From SB11 sp965249955 (GTDB taxonomy: Bacteria; Bacteroidota; Bacteroidia; UBA8524): a stretch of DNA of 64,000 bases. Each line of letters begins with the position of its first letter. Within the stretch, counting starts at the first letter, position 1. The notes under the pieces are model-generated. The model had not been told where the DNA came from. It did no database searches and saw only the letters and a list, made by a program, of their open reading frames with translations. Position numbers and translations under genes: made by a program. Below, piece by piece: positions 51,548 to 62,016 of this stretch. The stretch covers positions 3,100,001 to 3,164,000 of the forward strand of contig OZ252261.1 in assembly GCA_965249955.1 (NCBI GenBank). The letters are read 5' to 3'.

Positions 51548-54500
51548 CTAAAAATCGTAGCCTAATCCAAATTGATAAATACGGTCTTTAAACTCGCTGT
51601 TATCAATTCCCCAAGCCATATCAAAACGAACATAATAGCCAAATATACGACTGCGTAAGCCCAAACCCGTGCTAGCTACAATAGGGCTTACCGCATTGGT
51701 TACGGTAACTATATAGTTACCACCATCGACTATACTGGTATTGTATGGCTGTTCGGCAAAGGGAGAAGAACCGTACCATGCGGTACCCAAATCAAAGAAG
51801 GGTACTACCATAAAGTTACGTAAAAAATCAGAACGCACAGGGTTTTGAGTAACGTATGCTGCTACGGGTATACGTATTTCGCTGTTCCACAAAAAGTAGT
51901 TTGTACCGTTACGTATGTTTTGTTTAAAGCCACGTAAGCTATTGGCCTGCATTTGAAAAATGTATTGCGAACCCTCGCCACGTGCAATAGTGCCATCATA
52001 CGATGAACCAACCCAGTTTTCAATACCTCCAATATAATATTGCACTTTTGACGAACCTACCGAAGCATTAAGCGTAAGTCGGTTTGCCCAAATAATTTTG
52101 TTGTGTAGTTTGGTGTATTTACGGTAGTCAATACCCAAGTTTATTACATTACGGTTGCTTTGCTCAGTATTTTGGTAATACTCGGTAAATATTTTAAAGC
52201 GGGTGCCATAGGGCAGGTTAATATCGATATTTTTAGTGTTGTCAAACACCAACTCGGTTTTGTTTCCAACCCAAGTATATTGATTGTTGGGTTGATTTAG
52301 GCTAAAGCTATCCGTGCCTAAAATTATGTTTTTATCCTGCCTGCCAAAAGCGTGTATTTTTAGAGCAACAGTTTCGTTAAAAGGTATTTTAATACCACCT
52401 GTAAATTGGTTTATTAGTTGGCGACTTATAAATGTTCCGTCAAGTCTGCGCGACAATCGGAAAAAGCCAACATCCCAATTGATGCGGTGTTTGCGGTTTT
52501 GGTATTCTATAAAGTAATCGCTTCCGTTTAGCGAAAAGGGGATGCGCACACCTGCTTCAATTCTGTGGTTATTTAGCAAGTCGCTAATAGCTGTTTTTAC
52601 TTGCAGCACCACATTCATATTGGCAAATACACTAGGGCCGTTGCCACCTGTATTTAAGTGGTAGTAAGTGTTTATTATACTATTATCTAATTGTGACACA
52701 TAATAATCGGGAAACATGGCTGTGAAAAAGCTGCCTGTGCTGCCTTTGCCTTTTATTATGCCAATATCTTTATTACGTCCTTTTGTGTTTAATATGTAAT
52801 CCTCAGGAAACTCAGTTTGGAAATAGTAAGCCCCTTCATCCTCTTTTACAGAATCTTTGTGTACTATGGTATAGTTAGCTTTTTCAGTAACTATACTAGA
52901 GTCTTCTTGCAGGTCAATCAGTAATGCGTTATCGGGCACAGCATCACCGTAATAAAAGTTTACTTTAGTACTTAAGCGGTATTCGGTGGGCACAATTTTT
53001 ATATACTGGGCATCGCTTTCTACCTCGTCAGAAACGTTGGTTTCAAAAATTTGGTAGTGGTTGTTATACATCAGTAAGTTATACTCAGCATCGTCGCTAC
53101 CGGCCATGTCTCGCCCAAGTATATTACGTTTGTAGTTGGTAAGCGGGAAGTATTTGTAGGTGGGTGCATTGTAAACCTTTACGTCAATGCCTGTAATACT
53201 ACTGTCAGTAGTATTATATACAGTACCATTTACCGCCAGCTGTTTATGGTGCCCTTGTGGTAATGGACTTTTACTGATAATAGTGTCGTTTTTCCCGTTA
53301 GCTTTATTAATAATTACTCTTGCATAAAGAAAGCCAATAGTGTCTTTACAAGCATACGCGTTGTATATACCACTAATATCAGATACAAATGAATAGTAGC
53401 CCGGTAGATAAAATACAGGCTGTATTTCGTTTACATACGGAGTATTAGTTATCCGTTTTAGCAGATTGCTACGCACAGGATAATCGTACATAAAAACATC
53501 AAAATTGCTTTCTTGGCTTAGGGTTTCAAAATAAGTTCCCTCAAAGTGCAAAGTATCGTATGGGCGATTTGAGCTAAATATTATCTTGCTTTGGTCGTCG
53601 TTAAATCGAGGCCACAAATCGTCATATATATCATCAGTAAGCTGGGTAAGCTCATTACTAACCAAATTATACAAATACAAATCGGTTTGCCCGTTTTTTA
53701 TGGCCGATAATAATAAAGTATTGTTATCGGCAAAATCATAACTAAGTACTTGGTCTATACTGGCGGGCAGTATAAAACGGTCGGTTATTTTACCACCATT
53801 GTCCAATTTCACCAATCGGGTTTTGCCTTTTTCAAAATACACTACCCCTATATTTCTTCCTTTAGGCTCCCATGCCAAAACGGGATAATCATAGTTTATG
53901 GCCTGGTAGCCCTCGTGTTTTCCACCGGTAAAAATAGTAACCTCTTTTTTACTGCTTTTATCATAAAGTTTCAACTTCCACAGTCCATTTTTGTTCATCA
54001 CAAAAGCCACTTTGCGTCCGTTAGGGTGTGTTTTTAGTTGTGTGTGTGGGTAGCTTGAAACATTATCGGGTATGTTTAGCAGTTTGCGGGGCACAGTTCT
54101 ATCGGCTTCGGCATCTTTATATTTGTTTTGATAGTAGCCCAACCATTCGTCAATAAGTTGCCCACTGCTTATACCTAAAGCATAATTAAAAGCCCCCTCA
54201 AAGCCTTTGCTTATTCGGGTAAGGAAAAGTATCTCAGGTATCTGTCTTTTGCCGTATTTGGTTGCTATGTAGTTCCAAATGCTATGGCCTGCTATTATTG
54301 CATCTTCTTCGCTAAGCCAATTAAATTTTTCATACTTACCTGATAAAATGCCATCGCGTACTTTATTATCGATATCGGTATTCCAAGGTTCTGCTGCATA
54401 AGCTGTTAAACCCTTAAAAAACCACGAGGGAAGAAACAACAAGCTTGACGATTGTACCCGTTCTTGTATCGAGCTACCGTATATCATCTCACTAAGTACA

Positions 54501-54940
54501 ATTTCGGCAATACCTTCGCGTATTTGGCGTTCAAAATCGGCATGTGTACCGTTATAGTAAGCCATTACCTTATTATCTACTACGTAGGTGTAGCCACCTA
54601 CATTATAAAGCTGTTCTTTTAGCCCTGTATTGCTTTGGCGTAAATCTTCAATGGTATTAAAAACTACAATTTCAACTTTGCCACCCACGCGGTACGAGAA
54701 AAGCTCTTCAATTTCGCTTATGTTTTGTTCGGCAGTCAATCGGGCATAGTCGGCAAGGTTTTTCCCGCCTTCATAAAAAAAAGCGTCAACGTTTTCGCTA
54801 CTTACTACCTGCCAGTCAATATCTTTATAAGGCAATCGGTTTTGACCAAAAGAAGTATTTACCCCTTGTGCCTTTACCCCAAAGGGTACAAGCAATAGTA
54901 TAAAGACTATTATAGAATAGATTTTTTTGGCTGAAACCAT
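51548..54940 (-). CDS. Exported pseudo-peptidase/TolB-propeller/outer-membrane barrel protein
   Basis: The protein has 1130 residues and a signal peptide (ending GVKAQG). Its N-terminal domain (about 30-290) looks like a peptidase-MA fold, but the HExxH site is replaced by EGIAEIV and the later EGL-type glutamate site reads LPSWFFKGLTAYAAE, so it is probably inactive. PD40/WD40-like propeller blades follow (about 300-560, RPYDTLHFEG, SNRPYDT). The C-terminal third resembles a BamA/surface-antigen barrel (RGEGSQYIFQMQANSLRGF, FDLGTAWYG, GLGLRSRIFGYYVRFDMAWG). It is related to 'TolB-like' Bacteroidota proteins. Function is unknown. Confidence 0.75.
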   Translation of the reverse strand: MVSAKKIYSIIVFILLLVPFGVKAQGVNTSFGQNRLPYKDIDWQVVSSENVDAFFYEGGKNLADYARLTAEQNISEIEELFSYRVGGKVEIVVFNTIEDLRQSNTGLKEQLYNVGGYTYVVDNKVMAYYNGTHADFERQIREGIAEIVLSEMIYGSSIQERVQSSSLLFLPSWFFKGLTAYAAEPWNTDIDNKVRDGILSGKYEKFNWLSEEDAIIAGHSIWNYIATKYGKRQIPEILFLTRISKGFEGAFNYALGISSGQLIDEWLGYYQNKYKDAEADRTVPRKLLNIPDNVSSYPHTQLKTHPNGRKVAFVMNKNGLWKLKLYDKSSKKEVTIFTGGKHEGYQAINYDYPVLAWEPKGRNIGVVYFEKGKTRLVKLDNGGKITDRFILPASIDQVLSYDFADNNTLLLSAIKNGQTDLYLYNLVSNELTQLTDDIYDDLWPRFNDDQSKIIFSSNRPYDTLHFEGTYFETLSQESNFDVFMYDYPVRSNLLKRITNTPYVNEIQPVFYLPGYYSFVSDISGIYNAYACKDTIGFLYARVIINKANGKNDTIISKSPLPQGHHKQLAVNGTVYNTTDSSITGIDVKVYNAPTYKYFPLTNYKRNILGRDMAGSDDAEYNLLMYNNHYQIFETNVSDEVESDAQYIKIVPTEYRLSTKVNFYYGDAVPDNALLIDLQEDSSIVTEKANYTIVHKDSVKEDEGAYYFQTEFPEDYILNTKGRNKDIGIIKGKGSTGSFFTAMFPDYYVSQLDNSIINTYYHLNTGGNGPSVFANMNVVLQVKTAISDLLNNHRIEAGVRIPFSLNGSDYFIEYQNRKHRINWDVGFFRLSRRLDGTFISRQLINQFTGGIKIPFNETVALKIHAFGRQDKNIILGTDSFSLNQPNNQYTWVGNKTELVFDNTKNIDINLPYGTRFKIFTEYYQNTEQSNRNVINLGIDYRKYTKLHNKIIWANRLTLNASVGSSKVQYYIGGIENWVGSSYDGTIARGEGSQYIFQMQANSLRGFKQNIRNGTNYFLWNSEIRIPVAAYVTQNPVRSDFLRNFMVVPFFDLGTAWYGSSPFAEQPYNTSIVDGGNYIVTVTNAVSPIVASTGLGLRSRIFGYYVRFDMAWGIDNSEFKDRIYQFGLGYDF

Positions 54941-55036
54941 GTAGATAGCAAACTTACTTACTTATTTTAACAGTATAAACTGTTTAGAGGGCTAAATTGT
55001 TGTAATGGATATAAATTTGAGCGATTTTTTAAAGAT

Positions 55037-55678
55037 ATGGAAGTACAAGCGTTTACATTTAATTTTTTTGCTGAGAATACATACGTGCTGTTTGATGAAA
55101 CCAAAGAGTGTGTAATTGTTGACCCCGGTTGCTATTTTGAGGAAGAGAAACAGGCTCTTAAAAATTTTATTAGCGAAAATGGGTTAACCCCTGTGAAGCT
55201 GTTAAATACCCATTGCCATATTGACCATATTTTTGGTAATGCTTTTGTTGCCGATACGTATAAAGTTGATTTGTATTGCCATCGCAAAGAGGTGGAGTGG
55301 ATAGAACAAGCTCCATATTACGGGCAAGCTATGTACAATGTACGTGTTGAGCCATCGCCTTTGCCAAAGTATTTTTTGGATGAAGGCGATACTGTAACCT
55401 TTGGCAATACCACATTGGATGTATTTTTCACTCCCGGTCATTCAGTGGGTAGTATAGTGTTTTATAGCAAAGCTGATGCAAAGGCTATTGTAGGCGATGT
55501 TATTTTTCATCGCAGTGTAGGCCGAACCGATTTGCCTGGAGGCAACTCTACCCACCTAGAAAACTCAATAAAAACCAAAATATATACTTTGCCTGATGAT
55601 ACAGTATTGTATGCAGGGCACATGGAACCTACAACAGTAGGGGAGGAGAAACGCGAAAATCCTTTTGTAAAGGGCTAA
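55037..55678 (+). CDS. MBL-fold hydrolase (glyoxalase II-like)
   Basis: The enzyme has 213 residues. The metal motif THCHIDH gives H59, H61, D63 and H64; further ligands stand in GHSVGSI and AGHMEPTTVG. It may be a hydroxyacylglutathione hydrolase-like or other thioester hydrolase. It diverges from the propeller-barrel gene and converges with porV, ending 10 bp from its stop. Confidence 0.92.
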   Translation: MEVQAFTFNFFAENTYVLFDETKECVIVDPGCYFEEEKQALKNFISENGLTPVKLLNTHCHIDHIFGNAFVADTYKVDLYCHRKEVEWIEQAPYYGQAMYNVRVEPSPLPKYFLDEGDTVTFGNTTLDVFFTPGHSVGSIVFYSKADAKAIVGDVIFHRSVGRTDLPGGNSTHLENSIKTKIYTLPDDTVLYAGHMEPTTVGEEKRENPFVKG

Positions 55679-55688
55679 AAGCTAAACC

Positions 55689-56894
55689 TTATTTTGTATC
55701 GGTTTGACTTTGAGATTTAAACGCATCAAGGTTGAAGTGCAAGGTAAATCGCAAAGTGTTTTGCAACGGGTTACGTTGTTGTATTGGAGCAAGGTAAGCA
55801 GCATCAACACCAAACACTTTGTAGCGAAGACCAACACCAAAAGTTAAGTATTTACGGTTACCCTTGTTGGGGTTTTCGTAAAAGAAACCTGTGCGGGCAG
55901 CAAAAGTTTTGTTATACCAATACTCAACACCTGTTGATACACTAACTTCTTGCATTTCTTCTTTAAATCCACCGGGTGCATCGTAAAACGATTGCAGCAT
56001 ACCTTGTATTACGGGTACATCAGGGTCTTTACCTGCTGAAATAATAGGCTTACCATCGGTGCCGTATTGTATTTGCCCGTTAGCATCTAGTTGATAGATG
56101 GCATTACTTGGTATCATTAGCTTATTAAAATCAAGCAAAAAACCCACACTATTAAACTCGTCAACAATATAATTGGCGTATCCACCTAGTTTTAAGTTAG
56201 TAGGTATAAACTGGCGATTAGCACTTGTGGTATAGGTAATTTTATTACCGATGTTAGATATATTTAAACCAAATGAGTATTCTAAAACCTTACCCTCAAG
56301 TTTTGTTTTGTCTTTATAGTAGGCTGATACATCACCTGCAAATGAAGTTCCTGCGCGGCCTGTTGCACCACTTTGTTGCAGGCCACCCGTTAGGTTAGAG
56401 TATATAAAACGCAGCGATACGCCCAGTGAAAACTTTTTTGATAGTTGGGTGGCGTAAGCACCATCAACAGAAAACTCGTTAGGGTTAAATGAACCTAGCG
56501 AGTTGCCCGAAATATCTGTAAAGTTAATAGCACCCAATGAAAAGTATTTTAACGATGCGCCAAATGAGCTACGCTTATTAATACGACCGTAGCCCGATAG
56601 GTAAGCAAAATTTACATCGTTTACCAATTGGCGAAGCCATGGGGTAATACTGGTAGATACGCCCCCTTCATCTTCAACAAAAGCATATTTTGCTGGATTC
56701 CAGTGCATACTATTTGCATCAGCAGGTAATGCAACACCTGCGTCTCCCAATGCTCCCGAACGGGCATCAGGGCTTATAAGTAAAAACGGCACTGTAGAGG
56801 TAATAACAGTACGGTTAGTAAACTGTCCTTGTGAATAAGCTACAGTAGCAAACATCATCAACATCAAACCTGTAGCAATATATCTTTTTATCAT
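55689..56894 (-). CDS. porV: T9SS outer-membrane shuttle protein PorV
   Basis: PorV (LptO) has 401 residues and is a FadL-like barrel that carries T9SS cargo to the sortase PorU. A signal peptide is cut near AYSQG. The N-terminal plug region (TSTVPFLLISPDARSGALGDAGVALPADANSMHWNPAKYAF) is the hallmark of the family. Barrel strands follow to the terminal LRFTLHFNLDAF. It starts 44 bp after porU on the same strand, so porU-porV is an operon. Confidence 0.95.
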   Translation of the reverse strand: MIKRYIATGLMLMMFATVAYSQGQFTNRTVITSTVPFLLISPDARSGALGDAGVALPADANSMHWNPAKYAFVEDEGGVSTSITPWLRQLVNDVNFAYLSGYGRINKRSSFGASLKYFSLGAINFTDISGNSLGSFNPNEFSVDGAYATQLSKKFSLGVSLRFIYSNLTGGLQQSGATGRAGTSFAGDVSAYYKDKTKLEGKVLEYSFGLNISNIGNKITYTTSANRQFIPTNLKLGGYANYIVDEFNSVGFLLDFNKLMIPSNAIYQLDANGQIQYGTDGKPIISAGKDPDVPVIQGMLQSFYDAPGGFKEEMQEVSVSTGVEYWYNKTFAARTGFFYENPNKGNRKYLTFGVGLRYKVFGVDAAYLAPIQQRNPLQNTLRFTLHFNLDAFKSQSQTDTK

Positions 56895-56938
56895 TCCGGT
56901 TAATTTATTGGGGCAAATATATTATTTAGCCTAAAACT

Positions 56939-59900
56939 CTACTTAATTAAAACCATTTTCTCTGTTTCTTCCACAGTCTCGTTACCTGAACGAACTTTTA
57001 CTCTAAATAAGTATACTCCTTGGCCAATATTATTTCCATATTCCCTAGAGTCCCATTCTAAGCCATCAAAATTTGCTGAGGCCGAAGGTACAAAAGCACT
57101 TAGAGTTTTTAGTCTTTTTCCATCTAATGTGAATATTTCTATATCAACATACAATTCTTTGTCTTGACGGTTGTGCTCAAAATAAAACTTAGTTTTATCG
57201 CTAAAAGGGTTGGGGTAGTTTATTAGGTTTTTCAATGCAAGTTTTGCTGAGTTAGCTACCACAAACTCGGTATAAGCTTCGGCTGAATTATTATACACAT
57301 CCCATACTTTTACTTTAAGGCTGTGTTTACCTTCGCTAAGTTTACTTAGGGGGTATATTATCTCCCCTTCTTGATAGCTATCCAACTTGGCTTGGTAGTA
57401 ATCGTTCAAAATCATCACATTACCCCTGTTGTCGTCCAATATAGCCGTTAAATCACGTCCTATACCACTACCTGTAGTATTTATACCGTGCAGGTCTGAT
57501 ACTAATGCTACCAGCGAAGGGCTTTCGTTGGTAACTCCACCAAACCTAAAGGTAGTATCGTTCATAAACAGGCGTATGGTGGGGCCTGTAATATCTAAAG
57601 GTGCTTTTTTGTCAGTTCCTGTAACTATAAGGCTATCGTAGTAACCGTGTGCATCGGTATTGCTGTTGGTGGCGTAGTAGCTTATTTTTCCATTACCTTT
57701 TACATAAGAGATATCTTGGGGAACTATAAAGCTAAACTCAAACTCGCCGTCTTTTACATTGGCTTTGCCTTTATATATGATGTTTTTATAAAGACTAAAC
57801 GATTTTTTTATGCTTGTTGGGTCGTTGCCCAAAGTAGATAAGTTGCTACGTTTATCAAATACAGTAGGGTATACTATTCCGTTAAAACTGCTTAGCTTAT
57901 TTCCATTTTCATCCTCTACTTGGCCTTTAATAGTCACTTTTGATAAAGCCCCTAAAGTGTCGGATGGATTAGTGCCACTAATAGCCACGCCGTTTATTTC
58001 GGTAGTAACAATGGTGTGTTTAGGGTAGTTTAGCCTAACAGCAGGGTCGCCCAAAAGGGTAAAGTTGCGGCTGTTTAGGCTAGGTGCACCATTTTTAGTT
58101 TTTCTAAATACATCACCCAAGCGAGGCATTTCGCCATTTACAGGTTCAAATACATTATTATCATACAATGCACGGTTTAGTTGCCTGTTGGGGTATTGGT
58201 ATACTAAACGAACTGTGGTGAGCAAAGCAATAGCCCCGCCGTTTGGATTTAACAAAGCCAACTCACCAGCCGATGTGCGTGCAGGGTCGTCAAAACGACT
58301 AAACTCACAAGTAGCGGTAACAAACAAAGGCATATTGTTAATATTGCTCCACGCATTTATCATGGGCACATCCAATATTTGTTCGTGCGCCAGTCCAAGC
58401 TCGCCACCGTGACCGTTATAGTTTAAAATTAAAGCGCCTTTTTGCATTTTGCGGTTAATTTGTGCGTTTACTTCCGGGTAACGCGATCCGCTGCCTACTG
58501 ATATTTGCTTGTACGCATCAAGGTATATTTTATCTACATTGTATACTTTATCTTGGCTTTCAACTATAGCTGAAAATATTTGCCCGTCATCAAAGTGGGC
58601 ATTACCGTCTTCATCGTCAGCTATAAAACAAACGTTATTGCGCCAATCTCCAAACGATTTTGGATTGGTGTAAGCAATTATTTTATCTACCATTTGTTTG
58701 GCTTGCGCTTCGCTTTGCACAGGTATACGACCTATGCCTATATCAATAGTTTCACTTAGGCTGCCATTTTCATCCCATTCGCCCTCATCGTCGTCCAGTT
58801 GACCGAAGAAATCATCAGAACAGTATGATGATACTGGCCCATAGGTGTTGCGGCTTTGGTACGTAGCTACGTAGTTGGTATTGTTTTTATTTATGTTTTT
58901 ATAATCGTACGAGGCATCACCAAACATTAGCAAATATTTAATGCTATCGCCTGCTTGGGCAGGTCGGTCGTATAGCATTTTCATAAAATTGCGTATGGCC
59001 GATACATCTTGCTTGCCCGATGAAAACTCGTTGTAAATTTGTGTTGGGGTAACTACAACTGTATTTAACCCATCAGCGGTTTTGTGGTGTTCGGCAAGTC
59101 GTTCTGCTTCAGTCAAAAAGTTTTCGTGAGATATTATCACCATATCTACATTGCGCAAACCGTGTAGGTTTTGGTTTTTAACTTTTTGCACCAATTGTAC
59201 ATCGGGTACTAAAAGAGTGGCTTCACTAAAGGCCACAAACTCTCTTAGGTAGTTGGTGGGTAAATTATACTGTAGCGAATTGCCTACTTGTTGAGTTTGC
59301 TGCTTTTTTATATCAAAAGGCTCTGTAACTTCCCATATTGTTACATTTTGACCGTTAGCATCAAAATCAAACTTGGTAAGGTTTCCACCGCCTAAGTTTT
59401 TGCTGTCGCGAAAAATTACTTGTGCATTGCCCGCAAACCTCATTTTGCGACGAGCTACAATTTCGAAAAAGTTAAGCCAGCCTTTATAGCCTGGTGCTGA
59501 ACGGTTAAAGGTATAGCGTATGTTTAAATCGTTGCCGCTAACAATAAATTGGCCTACTGCGGTATCTGGGGTGTCTATATAGTCAGCTTCGTAGCTAAAA
59601 TAAATGCCATCTATATTTTGTGTTAATACGGTTTGTCCGTTGCATTGGGTGGTAAAGCTGCACGGTTCAGCCGATCGGCCAACAGCTTGTGAACGTATTT
59701 TTATAGGTTCGCTGTCAACTCTGTCAGGTACTGATATTTTAAAATCATAACTAAGTGTGCGATCAAACTCTTCACCGTACCAATCTCTTCCCGATTTTAA
59801 AAAGTTTACTTCATCTTTTTCGTAATAATACAGCCCATCAAAAACTGATGTGGTATAGTTTGGCGTTCCTGATGTTGAAGCTTGTGTGGTAAGCCTTTTT

Positions 59901-60778
59901 CCACCTGCATTGCCCACAGTGATGTAGTAAAAGTTTGAGGTGGCATATCTGTTTGCGCGGTGTTTATAGGTAAAGCTGCTACCTTCAAACTCCCAACGGC
60001 TTGCGCCTTCGGCATAAAAAAGTATGTAATCGTTACCGTCAAAAAGGCCGTTTTGGTTTATATCTATTACTTCAATAGCATTTTCAACCAAATCATCGTT
60101 TTTGGGTGCTTGGCTGGCTTGGGGTAACATACCCCCACCCAGGCCGTACAAACGTAGTTTTGATACATCAACCCCACTAACATTTAGTCCTGCTTTGTTT
60201 AAAAAAGAGACGTCTACTTTGTATACCCCTTGTTGGGCTACTTCCATTTTAATCCAATCGCCTTTTTCTAAAACAGAATTATCAGCCCATGTATAACTGG
60301 CTTGTGTTTTTGCTTCAAGCGATGGTGTGATATTAATTTTTAAACTAAAAAATATTACTTTTTTTATGGCTCCAGTAAATTTGTCTTTTACCAGCGGCAC
60401 AAACATCACTTTAGCCGCAGGTTTTCGGTTTTGGGTAAAATAAAATACTTCAGCATTTAGTTCGGAAGGTATCTCCATGCCTTTTAGGGCTTCAATATCT
60501 GCTGGTTCAGCATCGGCATATTGCACCACATCAAACGCAGTTTTTATAGTAGCAGCATAGCCATGAGTAATAATATGTGTAAATGCAGGGGTGTTTGAAG
60601 CAACATTTTTAACAGTTGCGTTATCAAATGTAATAATGGTTTTACTTGCATCGGGCGATCCCACTGAAACGAATTTCCAATTAATGAAGTCATTAATAGT
60701 AATTGTTTCTTGTGCAGAAGCGATTGATGAGTATGCTAGTAAACTCAAAAGAAATACCTTAATTTTTATGTTAATCAT
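56939..60778 (-). CDS. porU: T9SS sortase PorU (C25-type)
   Basis: PorU of 1279 residues removes the sorting domain of T9SS cargo and attaches it to the surface. The ATG at 60778 gives a signal peptide (MINIKIKVFLLSLLAYSSIASAQ). The gingipain-like catalytic pair is seen: His in YNGHGGELG (about 787) and Cys in VTATCEFSRFDDPAR (34 residues later). Its own T9SS domain (INYPNPFSDKTKF...GQGVYLFRVKVRSG) ends the protein. A longer frame up to 60892 would run into the promoter region and is rejected. Confidence 0.95.
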   Translation of the reverse strand: MINIKIKVFLLSLLAYSSIASAQETITINDFINWKFVSVGSPDASKTIITFDNATVKNVASNTPAFTHIITHGYAATIKTAFDVVQYADAEPADIEALKGMEIPSELNAEVFYFTQNRKPAAKVMFVPLVKDKFTGAIKKVIFFSLKINITPSLEAKTQASYTWADNSVLEKGDWIKMEVAQQGVYKVDVSFLNKAGLNVSGVDVSKLRLYGLGGGMLPQASQAPKNDDLVENAIEVIDINQNGLFDGNDYILFYAEGASRWEFEGSSFTYKHRANRYATSNFYYITVGNAGGKRLTTQASTSGTPNYTTSVFDGLYYYEKDEVNFLKSGRDWYGEEFDRTLSYDFKISVPDRVDSEPIKIRSQAVGRSAEPCSFTTQCNGQTVLTQNIDGIYFSYEADYIDTPDTAVGQFIVSGNDLNIRYTFNRSAPGYKGWLNFFEIVARRKMRFAGNAQVIFRDSKNLGGGNLTKFDFDANGQNVTIWEVTEPFDIKKQQTQQVGNSLQYNLPTNYLREFVAFSEATLLVPDVQLVQKVKNQNLHGLRNVDMVIISHENFLTEAERLAEHHKTADGLNTVVVTPTQIYNEFSSGKQDVSAIRNFMKMLYDRPAQAGDSIKYLLMFGDASYDYKNINKNNTNYVATYQSRNTYGPVSSYCSDDFFGQLDDDEGEWDENGSLSETIDIGIGRIPVQSEAQAKQMVDKIIAYTNPKSFGDWRNNVCFIADDEDGNAHFDDGQIFSAIVESQDKVYNVDKIYLDAYKQISVGSGSRYPEVNAQINRKMQKGALILNYNGHGGELGLAHEQILDVPMINAWSNINNMPLFVTATCEFSRFDDPARTSAGELALLNPNGGAIALLTTVRLVYQYPNRQLNRALYDNNVFEPVNGEMPRLGDVFRKTKNGAPSLNSRNFTLLGDPAVRLNYPKHTIVTTEINGVAISGTNPSDTLGALSKVTIKGQVEDENGNKLSSFNGIVYPTVFDKRSNLSTLGNDPTSIKKSFSLYKNIIYKGKANVKDGEFEFSFIVPQDISYVKGNGKISYYATNSNTDAHGYYDSLIVTGTDKKAPLDITGPTIRLFMNDTTFRFGGVTNESPSLVALVSDLHGINTTGSGIGRDLTAILDDNRGNVMILNDYYQAKLDSYQEGEIIYPLSKLSEGKHSLKVKVWDVYNNSAEAYTEFVVANSAKLALKNLINYPNPFSDKTKFYFEHNRQDKELYVDIEIFTLDGKRLKTLSAFVPSASANFDGLEWDSREYGNNIGQGVYLFRVKVRSGNETVEETEKMVLIK

Positions 60779-60849
60779 ACCAGTGGTTTGCAAGTTGAAC
60801 AATTTTTTTAAAAAATTTGCGTTAAATGTGATGTTGCAATAACGTATAA

Positions 60850-60876
60850 TTGCAAAGTTATAGTATATTACGTTTG
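60850..60876. promoter_or_regulatory. Overlapping divergent promoters of porU and porP
   Basis: Plus strand: TTG 60850-60852 and TACGTTTG 60869-60876 (16 bp). Minus strand: TAACTTTG (60860-60853). Transcription of porU would begin near 60846 and of porP near 60883. The two RNA polymerase sites overlap, so the two operons may compete. Confidence 0.5.
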
Positions 60877-60920
60877 ATTTGTGAGTAAGCACATCTTATA
60901 TGACTTTATATTTACCAAGA

Positions 60921-61943
60921 ATGTTTAAAGAGTTTAGAAAAATATTGGTAGTTGCCACTTTGCTGTGTACAGCAGGAGCACTAAAAGCTCAAGATCCTGA
61001 GTTTACCCAATTTTACGCCGCGCCAGTGTATACAAATCCTGCAATGGCCGGTACTGCAAATTGCCCTGATAACCGTTCGGCAGGTGGCCGTATGGTGTTA
61101 AACTATCGTAACCAATGGCCTAGTTTACCGGGTACATTTAGAACTTTTGCTGCATCGTTTGACCAACATCTTGATGGTATAAATGGTGGAGTTGGTCTTT
61201 TAGCAATGCGTGATGTTGCCGGTGATGGTTTACTTACAACCACATCAGTTAGTGGCGTATATTCATACCAAGCTATTATAGGCAGCAAAAAGCGTCAACG
61301 TTTTGCACTACGCATGGCTATACAAGCAGGTTTGATGCAGCGCGCTATTGATTTTAGTAAGCTGCGCTTTAGCGATCAAATTTTACCTAAAAAAGGTTTT
61401 ATACTTGATACTAAAGAGCCTTTGGCAAATAACTCAGTATCGTTCCCCAATTTTTCGGCAGGTATGTTGCTTTATTCGGGTAATTTTTACGCAGGTTTGG
61501 CAGTACATAATATAAACGAGCCAAATCAATCGTTTTTTAAGAATACAGATAGTGGAACTACTTTGCCACGTCGCTTTACAATACACTCTGGTTTAGTTAT
61601 TCCACTTAGAAAAACTAAAAAGAACCAAGAGCCTGATATGACCATATCTCCTAATATATTAATAATGACCCAACAAAAATTCTTCCAAACCAATATTGGT
61701 TTTTATTTGAATAAGGGGCCATTTGTAGCGGGCTTGTGGTTTAGGCAAACAGCCCCCAACTCTGATGCTTTGATAGCACTTGTGGGCTTCCGTTACGAGC
61801 AGTTTAAATTTGGATATAGTTATGATATCACCGTTTCATCAGCACGATCTGCTGCACCGGGTTCGCATGAAATATCGGCCTCAATTGAGTGGTGTGTGAA
61901 AAGTAGAAGAGGATGGAAAAGATTATCTTGCCCTGATTTTTAG
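60921..61943 (+). CDS. porP: T9SS membrane protein PorP/SprF
   Basis: PorP/SprF-type outer-membrane protein of 340 residues. The ATG at 60921 gives a signal peptide (MFKEFRKILVVATLLCTAGALKAQ); an earlier ATG at 60900 is possible. The family start is clear: DPEFTQFYAAPVYTNPAMAGTANCPDNRSAG, LNYRNQWPSLPGTFRTFAASFDQ. Members are partners of PorK/GldK-type rings or of adhesin SprB. It is divergent from porU and upstream of gldJ, separated by 73 bp. Confidence 0.93.
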   Translation: MFKEFRKILVVATLLCTAGALKAQDPEFTQFYAAPVYTNPAMAGTANCPDNRSAGGRMVLNYRNQWPSLPGTFRTFAASFDQHLDGINGGVGLLAMRDVAGDGLLTTTSVSGVYSYQAIIGSKKRQRFALRMAIQAGLMQRAIDFSKLRFSDQILPKKGFILDTKEPLANNSVSFPNFSAGMLLYSGNFYAGLAVHNINEPNQSFFKNTDSGTTLPRRFTIHSGLVIPLRKTKKNQEPDMTISPNILIMTQQKFFQTNIGFYLNKGPFVAGLWFRQTAPNSDALIALVGFRYEQFKFGYSYDITVSSARSAAPGSHEISASIEWCVKSRRGWKRLSCPDF

Positions 61944-62016
61944 AAAAAAACTATATACTTGTATAATTTTAACATTTTATCAACGTTAGGATATTAAAGC
62001 AGAACATTATAATACA

